Below, in pieces: positions 23,533 to 31,406 of a stretch of DNA of 32,433 nucleotides. Source of the DNA: Treponema sp. (lineage in GTDB: Bacteria > Spirochaetota > Spirochaetia > Treponematales > Treponemataceae); NCBI GenBank assembly GCA_024402595.1, contig JAKSTL010000024.1, forward strand, positions 1 through 32,433, given 5' to 3'. Position numbers and translations under genes: made by a program. How positions within the stretch are numbered: position 1 is the stretch's first letter; every line of letters begins with the position of its first letter. The notes beneath the pieces are model-generated. The model worked only from the letters and a program-made list of their open reading frames with translations, searched no databases and had not been told where the DNA came from.

Positions 23533-23586
23533 TCTAAAACTATCGTTATTTTGTGATATTTGTTTGTATAAGTGAGGAAATAGAAA

Positions 23587-23805
23587 ATGTCAAGAATGTG
23601 TGCTATTTGTGGAAAAGCTCCAATGTCTGGTAACAAAGTTAGTAAATCTTATAATCATACTCGCAGAACTTGGAGACCAAATCTTCTTAAAGTAAGAGCT
23701 CAGTTTGGCGGAACAACAAGAACTATTACTATCTGTACACGCTGTCTTAAAGCTGGTTTCGTAGACAAGAAAGTAAATGTTCCAAAAGCAACTGTTACAG
23801 AATAG
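23587..23805 (+). CDS. rpmB: Ribosomal protein bL28
   Basis: 72 aa, a structural protein of the 50S subunit. The N-terminal 'SRMCAICGKAP' and the later 'ICTRCLKAG' supply four Cys, so this is the zinc-binding (C+) form; 'SKSYNHTRRTWRPNL' is the typical L28 core. GAGG lies 9 nt before the ATG. It is a single-gene unit with its own promoter and terminator. Confidence 0.95.
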   Translation: MSRMCAICGKAPMSGNKVSKSYNHTRRTWRPNLLKVRAQFGGTTRTITICTRCLKAGFVDKKVNVPKATVTE

Positions 23806-23825
23806 TCAATGTTTTTTACTTTATG

Positions 23826-23854
23826 AAAAGCACCTGTGGTAGGTGCTTTTTTTT
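23826..23854 (+). terminator. rpmB terminator
   Basis: A 10-bp stem AAAAGCACCT / AGGTGCTTTT (23826-23835 with 23841-23850) with a 5-nt loop and eight T at its end, 20 bases past the rpmB stop. The A/T-rich base lets it serve the convergent MBL gene as well. Confidence 0.92.
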
Positions 23855-23910
23855 ATCCCGTTTATATTTTCATTCTTTTTTATTTTTTCGCACTTCCAAA
23901 TAATCACTGT

Positions 23911-24777
23911 TTATGAATCGATTTCCAATCCATCGTAAGCGGGCAAAACAGAAACAGTGTTTTTCATCAGTTTTGGAAAATCCAAAATGTGCTGGTTGAT
24001 ATAATCAATAGTTTCCTGATGCCCAGTTTCGTGAGTTAAATGAGTAAACCATACTTTTTTTCCGCCAATTTTTTCGGCAGCGTCCATGGCTTGCAAATAA
24101 TTAAAATGAGTGGAATGTTCTTTAATTCTAAGCCCGTCTATTATTAAATGTTCAATAGTTCCACAGTTTTCGAGGATTTTTTCAATGGAAGCATCACTTA
24201 TAAAGCTGCAATCCGTAAGATAAACAATAGATTTTTCATTTTCTTTAAGAACCCATCCAACTGTTTCCAAATGTCCGTGAAGCATTGGAATAGGTGTTAT
24301 TTCCAGCGAATCAAAAGTAAAAGTTTCGCTAACTTCGTTTAAAGTTACTTTAGCATGTCCGCCACCTTCTTTACTGTGATGGAAAAAATAAGAAAATCTA
24401 ACTTCAACATCCTGAATGGTCGCTTTATTAGTGAAAATAGGAATTGGAGGAGCGTTATACTGTTTTAAGCTTCGCTCCGTTTCTGGTTTTTTGAACATAT
24501 CACAACTAAAGATTCGTAAATCGTCAATTCCATGCAGATGGTCAGCGTGACTGTGAGTAAGCAAAACCGCATCTATAGCCCTAACATTATATTTAAGAGC
24601 CTGTATTCTGAACTCCGGCCCTATATCTATTAAAATGTATTTTCCGTTTTCTGTTTGAATATAAACGGAAGATCTGTTTCTTTTATCATAAGGATTTGCA
24701 GATTTACAAACGGCACAATCACAACCAATAACAGGAACACCATGACTAGTTCCCGTACCTAAGAATGTTAATTTCAT
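23911..24777 (-). CDS. MBL-fold metallo-hydrolase (PhnP-like)
   Basis: 288 aa. A beta-lactamase-fold hydrolase: 'THSHADHLHG' is the HxHxDH metal site, and later His/Asp ligands occur in 'MLHGHLE', 'YLTDCSF' and 'WFTHLTHETG'. The N-terminal 'GTGTSHGVPVIGCDCAVC' with its CxCxxC cluster is typical of the PhnP group, phosphodiesterases acting on cyclic phosphates or similar substrates. The rest of the phn pathway is absent here, so the role is general. I prefer ATG 24777 ('MKLTFLGTG') over 24783: TATAAT (24784-24789) ends exactly 6 nt before it, matching the leaderless pattern, and the first ATG lies directly next to the -10. Confidence 0.9.
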   Translation of the reverse strand: MKLTFLGTGTSHGVPVIGCDCAVCKSANPYDKRNRSSVYIQTENGKYILIDIGPEFRIQALKYNVRAIDAVLLTHSHADHLHGIDDLRIFSCDMFKKPETERSLKQYNAPPIPIFTNKATIQDVEVRFSYFFHHSKEGGGHAKVTLNEVSETFTFDSLEITPIPMLHGHLETVGWVLKENEKSIVYLTDCSFISDASIEKILENCGTIEHLIIDGLRIKEHSTHFNYLQAMDAAEKIGGKKVWFTHLTHETGHQETIDYINQHILDFPKLMKNTVSVLPAYDGLEIDS

Positions 24778-24783
24778 GGGCAT

Positions 24784-24789
24784 ATTATA
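24784..24789 (-). promoter_or_regulatory. TATAAT placed for a leaderless MBL mRNA
   Basis: A perfect -10 hexamer on the minus strand, 6 nt before the ATG at 24777. The -35 is weak (TTGCTT or TTTGCT at 16-17 nt). No Shine-Dalgarno is present. Confidence 0.55.
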
Positions 24790-25011
24790 GCAAAATCCAT
24801 TTTAAAAGCAAAATTGTTTTGACATTTGAACAGAAATTGCTTATGGAATAAATCGTCCTTTTTCTGAATGGCAGAAGTTTTAAAACCTTGAAAAACCTTG
24901 TAAAATCTTCACTTTTTTAGGATTGTAAAGCCCTCAAATAATTTACTAACTGCTACTTTTCCACTAAAATATGTTGGTTATTATATTTAATAAATAATTT
25001 CACTGGAGGTT

Positions 25012-25914
25012 ATGTTGAATAGCGGTTCAATGTTCTTACAGCAATTAATAAACGGTTTGTCACTGGGTAGCATTTACGCTCTTATAGCTCTTGGCTACAC
25101 AATGGTTTATGGTATTGTAAAACTTATAAACTTTGCTCATGGTGATGTTATGATGATGGGTGCCTATGCAGGATATTTTGTCCTTAGAGCTATGGGTGCA
25201 ACTGTTCCAGGTATGGCTTGTGCTTTTGTGGCAGCCATGGTGTTTTGTGCGCTTCTTTCTCTTGTTATTGAAAGGTTTGCTTATAGACCTTTAAGAAATG
25301 CACCTCGCCTTAATTCTCTTATTACAGCCATTGCAATGGAATTGATTTTGCAGAATGTTATGCGCGTTCTTCCATTCGTTGGACCAAATCCACGACAGTA
25401 TCCAACAATGCCTTTACGAAACTTTTCTTTAGGTTCAGTTTCTATTTCAAATCTTCAGCTGATAGTTATTATTTCTTCTGCAGTTTTGATGGTTGTTTTG
25501 AACTTTATTGTAAATTACACAAAAACAGGTAAAGCAATGCGTGCCGTTTCTTATGATATGGGTGCGGCAAGTCTTATGGGTATTAGTGTAAATAAAACAA
25601 TTGCCATAACCTTTGTAATCGGTTCAGTTCTTGCTGGAGCTGGCGGTGTTTTGTATGCAACTGCTTATCCTCAGATTGATCCAACTATGGGTTATATGCC
25701 AGGTCTTAAAGCTTTCGTTGCTGCGGTTCTTGGAGGAATTGGTTCTATTCCTGGAGCTATGGTTGGTGGTGTTTTACTTGGTGTGGCAGAAACTCTTACA
25801 AAAGGTTTTATTTCATCACAATATGCTGATGCAATTTCGTTCTCAATTTTGATTATTATTCTTCTTGTAAAACCAACCGGTATTTTTGGCAAGAAGCGAA
25901 CAATTAAAGTATAG
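25012..25914 (+). CDS. livH: Branched-chain amino-acid ABC transporter permease LivH
   Basis: About 300 aa with eight or so membrane segments. 'GLSLGSIYALIALGYTMVYGIVKLINFAHGD' and the later 'AVLGGIGSIPGAMVGG' are typical LivH motifs. It forms half of the channel for Leu/Ile/Val uptake. It leads the livHMGF operon. GGAGG lies only 2 nt before the ATG but 5 nt before the TTG at 25015, so the true start may be TTG one codon on. The 228-base gap upstream has an AT-rich stretch (TATATTTAATAAAT) that may carry the promoter. Confidence 0.94.
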   Translation: MLNSGSMFLQQLINGLSLGSIYALIALGYTMVYGIVKLINFAHGDVMMMGAYAGYFVLRAMGATVPGMACAFVAAMVFCALLSLVIERFAYRPLRNAPRLNSLITAIAMELILQNVMRVLPFVGPNPRQYPTMPLRNFSLGSVSISNLQLIVIISSAVLMVVLNFIVNYTKTGKAMRAVSYDMGAASLMGISVNKTIAITFVIGSVLAGAGGVLYATAYPQIDPTMGYMPGLKAFVAAVLGGIGSIPGAMVGGVLLGVAETLTKGFISSQYADAISFSILIIILLVKPTGIFGKKRTIKV

Positions 25915-25932
25915 GCACACAGGAGGAAAATT

Positions 25933-27012
25933 ATGAAAAATAAGTTTATTAGAAATACAATCATTCTTTCTGTAGTGGCATTGGTGGCAATCGCACTTCC
26001 TGCAGTTTTAATTTCGGCTGGTGTAATCAACGCGTATACTGCGCAGATTATCACTCTTTCGGGTATAAATGCCATTATGGCTTTAAGTGTAAACATTATT
26101 TGTGGAATTACCGGTCAGCTTTCTTTGGGACAGGCTGGTTTTATGGCAATTGGCGCTTATTCTACAATTATTTTTACACAAACTTGTCATATTCCACTGG
26201 TTGTTAGCGTTGTGCTCGCTGGTGTAATTACCGCTTTGTTTGGATTTTTAATTGGTTTCCCAACATTAAAGCTGGAAGGAGACTATCTTGCAATTGTTAC
26301 CTTAGGCTTTGGCGAAATTATTCGAGTTGTTTTAGTAAATCTTAAATCTATTACTGGCGGTCCAAACGGAAAATCTTTCTCTACAGCTTTGTGTTTTAAT
26401 CCAACCCTTGCCTATGTGGTAGTTATTGGAATATTGATTCTTCTGATTGTTTTAATTCAAAACTTTATTCGTTCAACTTATGGTCGTGCAATTCTTGCCG
26501 TTCGTGAAGATGAAATTGCGGCTAATTCTTCGGGAATACCAGTTTTTGGTTATAAGATGATTGGTTTTGTTATTGCGTCTTTTGTAGCTGGAATTGGTGG
26601 AGCCTTGTACATTTGTCTTATTGGTTTTGTAAAGCCAGAACAAGCTTCTTTCAATAATTCAATCAACTATTTAATTTATGTTGTTCTTGGAGGAATGGGT
26701 TCTACAACAGGTTCTGTTCTTGCAGCTTTCGTTCTTACTTATCTTCAAGAGTTCCTTCGCTTCTTAAAGAACTTCCGACTTTTAATTTATCCTGTAATTT
26801 TGATTATTGTTATGCTTTTCCGTCCACAGGGCTTGTTAGGTTATAAAGAAGTTTCATTCGTAAAAACTTTTGACTGGTGTCGTAAAAAGGGAAACTGGCA
26901 GCAGCTTGGTGGAAAAATTAAAGGCTTTTTTACAAAAAAATCTGTAAAAAATAATTCAGTTGAAGTTTCCGCTTCAGCCGATTCCAATGATTCTGCAAAG
27001 GGAGGTAACTAA
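25933..27012 (+). CDS. livM: Branched-chain amino-acid ABC transporter permease LivM
   Basis: 359 aa, the second permease half, with about nine membrane segments and the LivM motifs 'GITGQLSLGQAGFMAIGAY' and 'VVLGGMGSTTGS'. A charged, Lys-rich then Ser/Asp-rich tail (residues about 310-359) extends past the last helix, longer than in the E. coli type. AGGAGG lies 6 nt before the ATG. Its 3' end carries the ribosome binding site of livG (GGGAGGT). Confidence 0.94.
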   Translation: MKNKFIRNTIILSVVALVAIALPAVLISAGVINAYTAQIITLSGINAIMALSVNIICGITGQLSLGQAGFMAIGAYSTIIFTQTCHIPLVVSVVLAGVITALFGFLIGFPTLKLEGDYLAIVTLGFGEIIRVVLVNLKSITGGPNGKSFSTALCFNPTLAYVVVIGILILLIVLIQNFIRSTYGRAILAVREDEIAANSSGIPVFGYKMIGFVIASFVAGIGGALYICLIGFVKPEQASFNNSINYLIYVVLGGMGSTTGSVLAAFVLTYLQEFLRFLKNFRLLIYPVILIIVMLFRPQGLLGYKEVSFVKTFDWCRKKGNWQQLGGKIKGFFTKKSVKNNSVEVSASADSNDSAKGGN

Positions 27013-27015
27013 AAT

Positions 27016-27813
27016 ATGTCTGAAAAAAATACAACTGTTTTGCAGGCCTCTAATATTTCTATTGTTTTTGGTGGATTAACTGCGGTTTCTAATTTTTCTT
27101 GTGAACTTAAGGCTGGTGAGCTTGTTGGTTTAATTGGTCCAAATGGCGCTGGAAAAACTACAATTTTTAATATGCTTTCTGGAGTTTATACTCCTACTAG
27201 TGGTGAAATTTCTTTTTGGGATAGAGATGGAAAGGTTAGAATAACTAACAAAAAATCTCCAGCACAGTTGAATAAGGTTGGAATTGCCAGAACTTTTCAG
27301 AATATTCGTCTGTTTGGAAATCTTACAGTTGCTGATAATGTACGAATTGCTCTTCATAATCAGCGAATTGTAAATCCAATTGATGTTTTGCTTAGACTTC
27401 CTCGTTTTCGTCGTGATGAAAAACTGATGGATCAGAAGGTAGATGAACTTTTGTCTATTTTGAAAATCCAGAATAAGAAAAATGAATTGGCAAAAAATCT
27501 TCCTTATGGTGAGCAGCGAAAGTTGGAAATTGCCCGTGCTCTTGCTTCAAAACCAAAGCTTCTTCTTTTGGATGAACCTGCGGCAGGTATGAATCCTCAG
27601 GAAACAGAAGAATTGCGTCAGATGATTGAGTTGATTCGTGAAGAGTTTGGATTAACCGTACTTCTCATTGAACATGATATGAAGTTTGTTATGGGTATTT
27701 GTGAACGAATTATGGTTCTTGATTACGGACGAATTATTGCAGAAGGTGTTCCTGATGAAATTAAATCAAATCCAGAAGTAATCAAAGCTTATTTGGGAAC
27801 AGAAGCTGTTTAA
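27016..27813 (+). CDS. livG: Branched-chain amino-acid ABC transporter ATPase LivG
   Basis: 265 aa. Walker A 'GPNGAGKTT' and Walker B 'LLLLDEPAAGMNP' are present. The signature is 'LPYGEQRKLEIARAL', the LivG form lacking the LSGGQ core. The H-loop is 'LIEHDMKFV'. It pairs with LivF to power import. It starts 3 nt after the livM stop, with GGGAGGT inside livM, so translation is coupled. Confidence 0.95.
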   Translation: MSEKNTTVLQASNISIVFGGLTAVSNFSCELKAGELVGLIGPNGAGKTTIFNMLSGVYTPTSGEISFWDRDGKVRITNKKSPAQLNKVGIARTFQNIRLFGNLTVADNVRIALHNQRIVNPIDVLLRLPRFRRDEKLMDQKVDELLSILKIQNKKNELAKNLPYGEQRKLEIARALASKPKLLLLDEPAAGMNPQETEELRQMIELIREEFGLTVLLIEHDMKFVMGICERIMVLDYGRIIAEGVPDEIKSNPEVIKAYLGTEAV

Positions 27814-27826
27814 TCGGGGGAATCTT

Positions 27827-28543
27827 ATGGCTCAACAAATGTTAAGTGTAGAAAATCTTGTTGTAAACTATGGCGCGGTTCGTGCCTTAAGAAATATTTC
27901 TTTTAATGTAGAAAAAGGTGAAATTATCACTTTGATTGGTGCAAATGGTGCAGGAAAAACAACTTCTTTGCATTCCATTTCTAATCTGATTAAAAAACAG
28001 AGTGGAAAAATCACCTTCAATGGGGAAGATATTACAAATCTTGCCGCCGATAAAATTGTTACTCGTCATTTAATTCAAGTTCCAGAGGGCCGTCGTATTT
28101 TTCAGAATCTTTCGGTAAAAGAAAATCTGGAATTGGGCGCTTTTTTAAGAAACGATAAAGCGGGTATTAAAAATGATATGGAACGAGTTTTTGAATATTT
28201 CCCTCGTTTGAAAGAGCGAATCAAACAGAATGCAGGAACCTTGAGTGGTGGCGAATTGCAGATGCTTGCTATGGGTAGAGCTTTAATGGCACAGCCAGAA
28301 TTGCTTCTCTTGGATGAACCTTCTATGGGTTTGGCTCCAATTTTTGTTGATGAAATCTTTAATATTGTTCAGAAAATCAATAATGATGGAACTACAATTC
28401 TTTTGGTTGAACAAAATGCGTTTAAAGCTTTGTCAATTGCCAATAGAGGGTATATACTTGAAACAGGAGAAATTACAAAAAGCGGAAATGCTCAGGATTT
28501 AATTAACGATCCAGCTGTAAAGTCTGCTTATTTGGGCGGATAA
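27827..28543 (+). CDS. livF: Branched-chain amino-acid ABC transporter ATPase LivF
   Basis: 238 aa. Walker A 'GANGAGKTT', signature 'LSGGELQMLAMGRAL', Walker B 'LLLLDEPSMGLAP' and H-loop 'LLVEQNAFKAL' are the LivF set. 'EGRRIFQNLSVKENLELGA' is the usual Q-loop region. GGGGG lies 6 nt before the ATG, 13 nt after livG. No LivJ/LivK binding protein is present in the window, so it must be encoded elsewhere. Confidence 0.95.
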   Translation: MAQQMLSVENLVVNYGAVRALRNISFNVEKGEIITLIGANGAGKTTSLHSISNLIKKQSGKITFNGEDITNLAADKIVTRHLIQVPEGRRIFQNLSVKENLELGAFLRNDKAGIKNDMERVFEYFPRLKERIKQNAGTLSGGELQMLAMGRALMAQPELLLLDEPSMGLAPIFVDEIFNIVQKINNDGTTILLVEQNAFKALSIANRGYILETGEITKSGNAQDLINDPAVKSAYLGG

Positions 28544-28603
28544 TCGTTTTTTCATAAAAATTGTTTTGAAAAACTGCCAGGTAATTTTCCCAGGAGGTAT
28601 TTT

Positions 28604-29248
28604 ATGATTATCAAGAGTGTAATGACAAAGGATCCAATTTGTGTAACAGAAAGTACAACAGTAACAGAAGCAAAACAGATAATGACTTCTAACAAAATTA
28701 ATAAGCTTCCTGTTTTGGATAGTTCAAAGCGATTGGTTGGAATTATTACAAAAAATGATATTGCGAAAGTGTCTCCATCTGAAGCTACAACTTTGGATAT
28801 GTACGAAATCAGTTCTTTGCTTTCAAAATTAACTTGCGGTAAGTTTATGACCAAGAAAGTTATTACTGTGGAAGAAACTGAAGTTGTGGAAGAAGCGGCT
28901 CGTCTTATGGCGGACAAAAATGTGGGTTGTTTGCCAGTTGTAAAAGATGATGTTGTAGTGGGAATTGTCACAGAAAGCGATTTGTTTGAACTTTTTGTTG
29001 AAATGTTTGGTGCACGAAATTCGGGCGCTAGAGCCAATTTTGAAATGGAAGATAAACCTGGCCAGCTAGCTACAGTGTTTGGTCAGATAGCTGCATTGAA
29101 AGGTAATCTGATTTCTGTTGTAACGCGAGAATCAAAGGATATTAGTAAACGTAGAATTACGGTGAAAGTATCTGGCATTACAGTGGAGCAACTGGAAGAA
29201 CTGCTGAAAAAAGAAGGCGCCGAAATTATAGATATTAGAAATATCTGA
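28604..29248 (+). CDS. CBS-CBS-ACT domain protein (AcuB-like)
   Basis: 214 aa, soluble. Two CBS motifs (residues about 1-57 and 76-130; 'KLPVLDSSKRLVGIITKNDIA' region and 'CLPVVKDDVVVGIVTESDLF' region) form a Bateman pair that binds adenosine nucleotides. Residues 145-214 are an ACT domain ('DKPGQLATVFGQIAAL'), a fold that often senses amino acids. It starts 60 nt after livF on the same strand with AGGAGG 6 nt before the ATG, and a terminator follows, so it is likely the last gene of the liv operon. A role in sensing energy charge and branched-chain amino acids is inference. Confidence 0.88.
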   Translation: MIIKSVMTKDPICVTESTTVTEAKQIMTSNKINKLPVLDSSKRLVGIITKNDIAKVSPSEATTLDMYEISSLLSKLTCGKFMTKKVITVEETEVVEEAARLMADKNVGCLPVVKDDVVVGIVTESDLFELFVEMFGARNSGARANFEMEDKPGQLATVFGQIAALKGNLISVVTRESKDISKRRITVKVSGITVEQLEELLKKEGAEIIDIRNI

Positions 29249-29266
29249 TTTTTATTTTGAATAGGT

Positions 29267-29297
29267 AGCCAGTGGGATTTTTCCTTCTGGCTTTTTT
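29267..29297 (+). terminator. Terminator of the liv operon
   Basis: AGCCAG / CTGGCT (29267-29272 with 29287-29292), with an inner GGGA/TTCC pairing, followed by six T. It sits between the CBS-ACT stop and the start of the next gene at 29305. Confidence 0.75.
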
Positions 29298-29304
29298 AGT
29301 ATAA

Positions 29305-30765
29305 ATGGACTTAAATTATTCTTTAATTATAGACGAATATTTCTCTACAAAAATGGAAGTTTTTACAGTTGATGACTGTTATAAACATCTAAAATCCAGA
29401 GGAGTTAAAATAACTAAAAAGCAGGTTTTTGACCTTCTGAATACTTCTTCAAAGATTTTTCCATTGATAAATCAGGAATACATGACAAGAGCTGCTGTTT
29501 TTACAGGAAAAGTGTTCAGTTTTAAGCCGTCAAAGGAAGAAGTTCGGAAAGGGCAGATTCTTATAGGTCATCGTTGTATGCCTTTTGTGAATCCAGAACT
29601 TGATCCAGATAAAATCACTGTAAAAGTTAATGGAAAAATTATTGAGTCTCAGTCGGCTGTCTTTTCAATGAATCTTGCTATGGATGTTTTTGCTTTGTTT
29701 GGCGAAGGTTATGTTATTCCTTATATTTTCAATGATGATGCAAACACAAAAATCCAAATGAGTTCTTTGCAATATGGGCTTCCTTCTGAAATCAGGTTAA
29801 CATCTTGGCCTCTTTCGGAAATTACTGAAGGTGAGAAGTTTAATTACGGCGATAGAATTATTTGTAAAGTTGAAGATTGGGTTCAACATATAGTGGAGTT
29901 TGGAGTTTTAAAGCCAGAAGATGAAAGTTGTATTTCAAATGCCGACTTTGAAAGGGAAGAATGGTACTCTATTTTTGAAAAAGGGCTTTTGAATGATTTT
30001 GATAAGTGGGGACCTTGTAATTCTATTGAAGAACAACTAGCCACTTTGTATATGGAAAATCAGGATGAACTTTGTATAAATAATTGTGGCAGTGTAGAAG
30101 AGTTTTTGCAGCATACAAGAAAAATTGGTTTTTCAAATTATGGTGTTGAGTCTCGAATCTGGAGAGTAGGAGAAACTGTTCCGTATATTGGACCTTGGAA
30201 TGATGCTGAATCTACAGAGGCTTTGTTTTCTGATATGTCTTTGATTTTTACACCTTATGTAATTGAAGCTTATTTGGAAAATCATATTTATGAGCGGGAA
30301 AACAAAATCAATAATCAGTCATTTGAAGAATTGGTAGATACTATTTTTCCTCTTTCGCTAAAAATGCCTACTGCAGAACGGAAACTTATATTATTGAATA
30401 TAGAAAAACGGAATGATATAATTGAAAAACAATACAATCAGTTTTCTGATTACAAAATTGCGCCTTTGCGTCATCGAGTAATTGCCTTATTTTCCCAAGT
30501 TAGTTCTCTTTTATGCTCAATTGGTTGTTCTGGTTTAAAACTTGAAGATTTTCCGCAGCAAGAACTGGTTGTTTTGACACAATTATTCAATCACACAGAA
30601 AGAATTATTGAAGAAATAGAGAATGTTTTTATGCGGGATTTTTTTCCTATTGATGATGTGGAATTGTCTTTAACTGGCATGGAAGAAACCTTTGACGAAA
30701 TTGTTGGAACTCTTCAATCTTCATTAGAAATCAATACATATAAAAACATCAAGATTCTTGAATAA
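29305..30765 (+). CDS. Hypothetical protein, 486 aa
   Basis: I do not recognise this family. Residues 1-60 look like a winged-helix or similar helical head ('FTVDDCYKHLKSRGVKITKKQVFDLL'). A strand-rich centre follows, then an acidic helical C-terminal half with 'ERKLILLNIEKRNDIIEKQYNQF' and 'LTQLFNHTERIIEEIENVFMRDFF'. No signal peptide or membrane segment. The ATG at 29305 follows GTATAA directly, without a Shine-Dalgarno; the next in-frame ATG (29353) is possible. The gene is intact and lies between the liv operon and the EIIA-like gene, probably as its own unit. Confidence 0.7.
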   Translation: MDLNYSLIIDEYFSTKMEVFTVDDCYKHLKSRGVKITKKQVFDLLNTSSKIFPLINQEYMTRAAVFTGKVFSFKPSKEEVRKGQILIGHRCMPFVNPELDPDKITVKVNGKIIESQSAVFSMNLAMDVFALFGEGYVIPYIFNDDANTKIQMSSLQYGLPSEIRLTSWPLSEITEGEKFNYGDRIICKVEDWVQHIVEFGVLKPEDESCISNADFEREEWYSIFEKGLLNDFDKWGPCNSIEEQLATLYMENQDELCINNCGSVEEFLQHTRKIGFSNYGVESRIWRVGETVPYIGPWNDAESTEALFSDMSLIFTPYVIEAYLENHIYERENKINNQSFEELVDTIFPLSLKMPTAERKLILLNIEKRNDIIEKQYNQFSDYKIAPLRHRVIALFSQVSSLLCSIGCSGLKLEDFPQQELVVLTQLFNHTERIIEEIENVFMRDFFPIDDVELSLTGMEETFDEIVGTLQSSLEINTYKNIKILE

Positions 30766-30909
30766 AAAATATAAAAAAAAGTGGCTATAAATTACGATAA
30801 TTATTAGTGTTCGTAGAGTCGGACATATAAAAAATATGATGAAGTTTGTGCTTCTTGTATTTTTTTATTAAAAAACTAAAGTTAATAATATGTGGAAGGG
30901 GGTGTTGTT

Positions 30910-31389
30910 ATGGATTTTAATTTAGACAACAACGCTGACATTGCAGAAATGATTCATAAGGGTGGTATTTTTATGGATGTGGAAGGAGAAACTTCTTCCG
31001 AAATCTATGAGAAAATTTCAAAAATGATAAATTTACCCGATGGAATGACTTCTGAACAAGTGTATAATGCTTTATGTGCTCGTGAAAAAGTTTTGAGCAC
31101 TGCTGTGGGAAATGGAATTGCATTGCCACATGCTCGTTCGCCAATCATGAAGGAAGAAAAAGATCAGCGCATTTGTGTGGTTTATCTAAAAAATCCTATT
31201 GATATGAAGGCTCCAGATGAACGACTTGTTTATGTAATGTTCATTCTTTTAACACAGAACTCTCAGATTCACTTGCAGGTTTTATCGGGACTTGCAGGAC
31301 TTTTTAGAAGTTTAAGATTTAGAAAGGCATTGGAATCAAAAGCTGGAGAGGCTGAATTGTTGAGCCTTATCCGTGAGTTGGATAAATAA
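30910..31389 (+). CDS. PTS EIIA-type (PtsN/fructose-like) protein
   Basis: 159 aa. 'GNGIALPHAR' contains the phosphorylated histidine of the EIIA fructose/mannitol/nitrogen family, H74. The C-terminal 'FILLTQNSQIHLQVLSGLAGLFR' helix region is also typical. It would accept phosphate from HPr and act in sugar transport or, without a transporter next to it, as a PtsN-like regulator. The frame extends to GTG 30892, but GGAAGGGGG lies 7 nt before ATG 30910, so I start there. Transketolase begins 17 nt after the stop, so the two may be co-transcribed, tying carbon flux to PTS state. Confidence 0.85.
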   Translation: MDFNLDNNADIAEMIHKGGIFMDVEGETSSEIYEKISKMINLPDGMTSEQVYNALCAREKVLSTAVGNGIALPHARSPIMKEEKDQRICVVYLKNPIDMKAPDERLVYVMFILLTQNSQIHLQVLSGLAGLFRSLRFRKALESKAGEAELLSLIRELDK

Positions 31390-31406
31390 TATTTAGGAGT
31401 TTTTTT

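Noticed and set aside
30841..30875. Terminator GAAG-TTTGTG-CTTC plus T run before the EIIA-like gene
   Set aside because: The stem is only 4 bp and the T run is separated from it; too weak to call.
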